From Faecalicatena contorta (GTDB taxonomy: Bacteria; Bacillota; Clostridia; Lachnospirales; Lachnospiraceae): a stretch of 64,000 nucleotides of DNA. Below, piece after piece: positions 63,247 to 64,000 of this stretch; the stretch's first letter is position 1, and each line of letters opens with the position of its first letter. The stretch covers positions 1 to 64,000 of the forward strand of contig NZ_QGDS01000005.1 in NCBI RefSeq assembly GCF_003149105.1, read 5' to 3'. The notes under the pieces are model-generated. The model made no database searches. It saw nothing but the letters and a program-made list of their open reading frames with translations, and was not told the origin of the DNA. The translations under genes were made by a program, and so were the position numbers.

Positions 63247-64000
63247 CTATACATACCCATACACTCCCCGCACGGAAACTTCACCGGCGAGGACTGCTTC
63301 GATTTCTCCATTGTCCCGGCGTACCAGTAATTCACCTTTTTCATTGATTCCCAGTGCATAGGCTGCATATCCTTCCTTCACTCCTAGTATCCGTACTTCT
63401 TTTTCCCGGTTTATGAGCAGGCTGTTGTATTTCTCCTGCATCTGCCCCAGGCCCTGGGTCTCTATAAATAATTGGTAATTTTTTTCAAACTCTTTCATAA
63501 TAGAAGCAATAATTTCGCTCCGCCTTATGATACGGCCTGTCTCCAGACGGAGGGACGTTGCTTTTTCCTTTAATTCTTCCGGCAGCCGTTCTGTATTTAC
63601 ATTGATTCCCACGCCTATTACAACGTGATTTATATAGTCCATTTCCGTACTCATTTCCGTCAGAATACCAGCCAGCTTTTTCCCGTTCAGAACAATATCA
63701 TTTGGCCATTTTATCTGAACGTCCAGACCTGTACACTCTTTCAGGCTGTCCGCCGCGCTTAATGCCATCACCAGCGTAAGCATGGGAGCTTTTACAGGAG
63801 CCATTTCGGGTCTGAGGACAATGGACATGTATATGCTGACACCCGGGGGCGATTCCCATGTTCTTCCCCGTCTTCCCCGGCCTGCATTTTGCTGTCCGGC
63901 GACAATCAAAGTTCCGTGGGGGGCACCTTCTTCTCCCAGTTGTTTTGCACGGATATTCGTAGAGTCTATCTGATCAAAATAATAGATTGTCTGACCGGCC
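63247..64000 (-). CDS. birA: Biotin--[acetyl-CoA-carboxylase] ligase BirA (5' part outside window)
   Basis: The frame stays open to the window edge. It contains FDQIDSTNIRAKQLGEEGAP, HGTLIVAGQQNAGRGRRGRT (biotin/ATP-binding), IKWPNDIVLNGKKLAGILTE and a C-terminal SH3-like domain (REKEVRILGVKEGYAAYALG). It attaches biotin to carboxylases. The apparent N-terminal HTH repressor domain, if present, lies outside the window. Confidence 0.94.
   Translation of the reverse strand, partial: AGQTIYYFDQIDSTNIRAKQLGEEGAPHGTLIVAGQQNAGRGRRGRTWESPPGVSIYMSIVLRPEMAPVKAPMLTLVMALSAADSLKECTGLDVQIKWPNDIVLNGKKLAGILTEMSTEMDYINHVVIGVGINVNTERLPEELKEKATSLRLETGRIIRRSEIIASIMKEFEKNYQLFIETQGLGQMQEKYNSLLINREKEVRILGVKEGYAAYALGINEKGELLVRRDNGEIEAVLAGEVSVRGVYGYV

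Overview
The window looks like a piece of a Lachnospiraceae-type (gut Clostridia, Firmicutes) chromosome carrying a large integrative and conjugative element (ICE). Support for the lineage: the housekeeping block birA-(DUF6145)-coaX-dusB-greA-lysS, a LysS with an appended C-terminal tRNA-binding domain, strong AGGAGG-type ribosome binding sites, and the palindromic GGGACAGTCCC repeats beside birA. This assignment rests on gene families and order, not on a database search.

Layout. (1) 1-4.7 kb: the tail of an IS256-family transposase. Its end has cut off a heptad-repeat (YhgE/Pip-like) protein gene that follows an MMPL/RND transporter and a small accessory gene. A TetR-type regulator is divergent, and a MobC-like remnant follows it. 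(2) 5.1-58.3 kb: the ICE, nearly all on the minus strand. At its left end are a tyrosine integrase, three tandem excisionase-like genes, a MazF/PemK-like protein with a zinc-finger tail, a sigma-70-like factor whose ribosome binding site lies in a long hairpin, and a LexA-like repressor/ImmA-type protease operon. Next comes a Y-family polymerase / YolD-like / WYL-regulator operon. (3) 14.0-24.5 kb: the cargo, a defence-like operon of PLD-like/SNF2 helicase, DUF4391, coiled-coil-TIR, type III-like Mod methyltransferase, coiled-coil membrane protein and type III-like Res. It is preceded by a small XRE protein and a near-consensus promoter. I know no named system with exactly this gene set, and it is the best candidate for something undescribed. 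(4) 26-48.4 kb: the conjugation module of Tn1549/CTn type: CHAP/lysozyme hydrolase, class B sortase, VirB4, PrgI, VirB6-like, Maff2, VirD4, ArdC-like, DUF3801, MOB-P relaxase, MobC, DUF3789, a candidate oriT, DUF3846, DUF3991/Toprim, and a 2439-residue methylase-helicase with a TnpV-family gene nested inside it in another frame. (5) 48.5-57.8 kb: a thioester/Cna-B surface adhesin with a TPKTG sorting signal (the probable substrate of the sortase), ParB and ParA, a highly structured 430-nt untranslated stretch, a zinc-finger-repeat protein with a nuclease-like C-terminus, and an AAA ATPase. (6) 58.3-64 kb: the chromosomal lysS...birA block.

How it fits together: the integrase, Xis and sigma genes probably run excision. 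The LexA-like/ImmA and WYL regulators probably link the element to DNA damage. The T4SS block builds the mating channel, with CHAP opening the wall and the sortase anchoring the adhesin. ParAB and the helicase-methylase would maintain the excised circle. The restriction/TIR island and the zinc-repeat protein would protect the host-element pair. Exact ICE ends could not be fixed: repeated ATGATGTAAA-like motifs occur at both ends, but no convincing direct-repeat att core was found.
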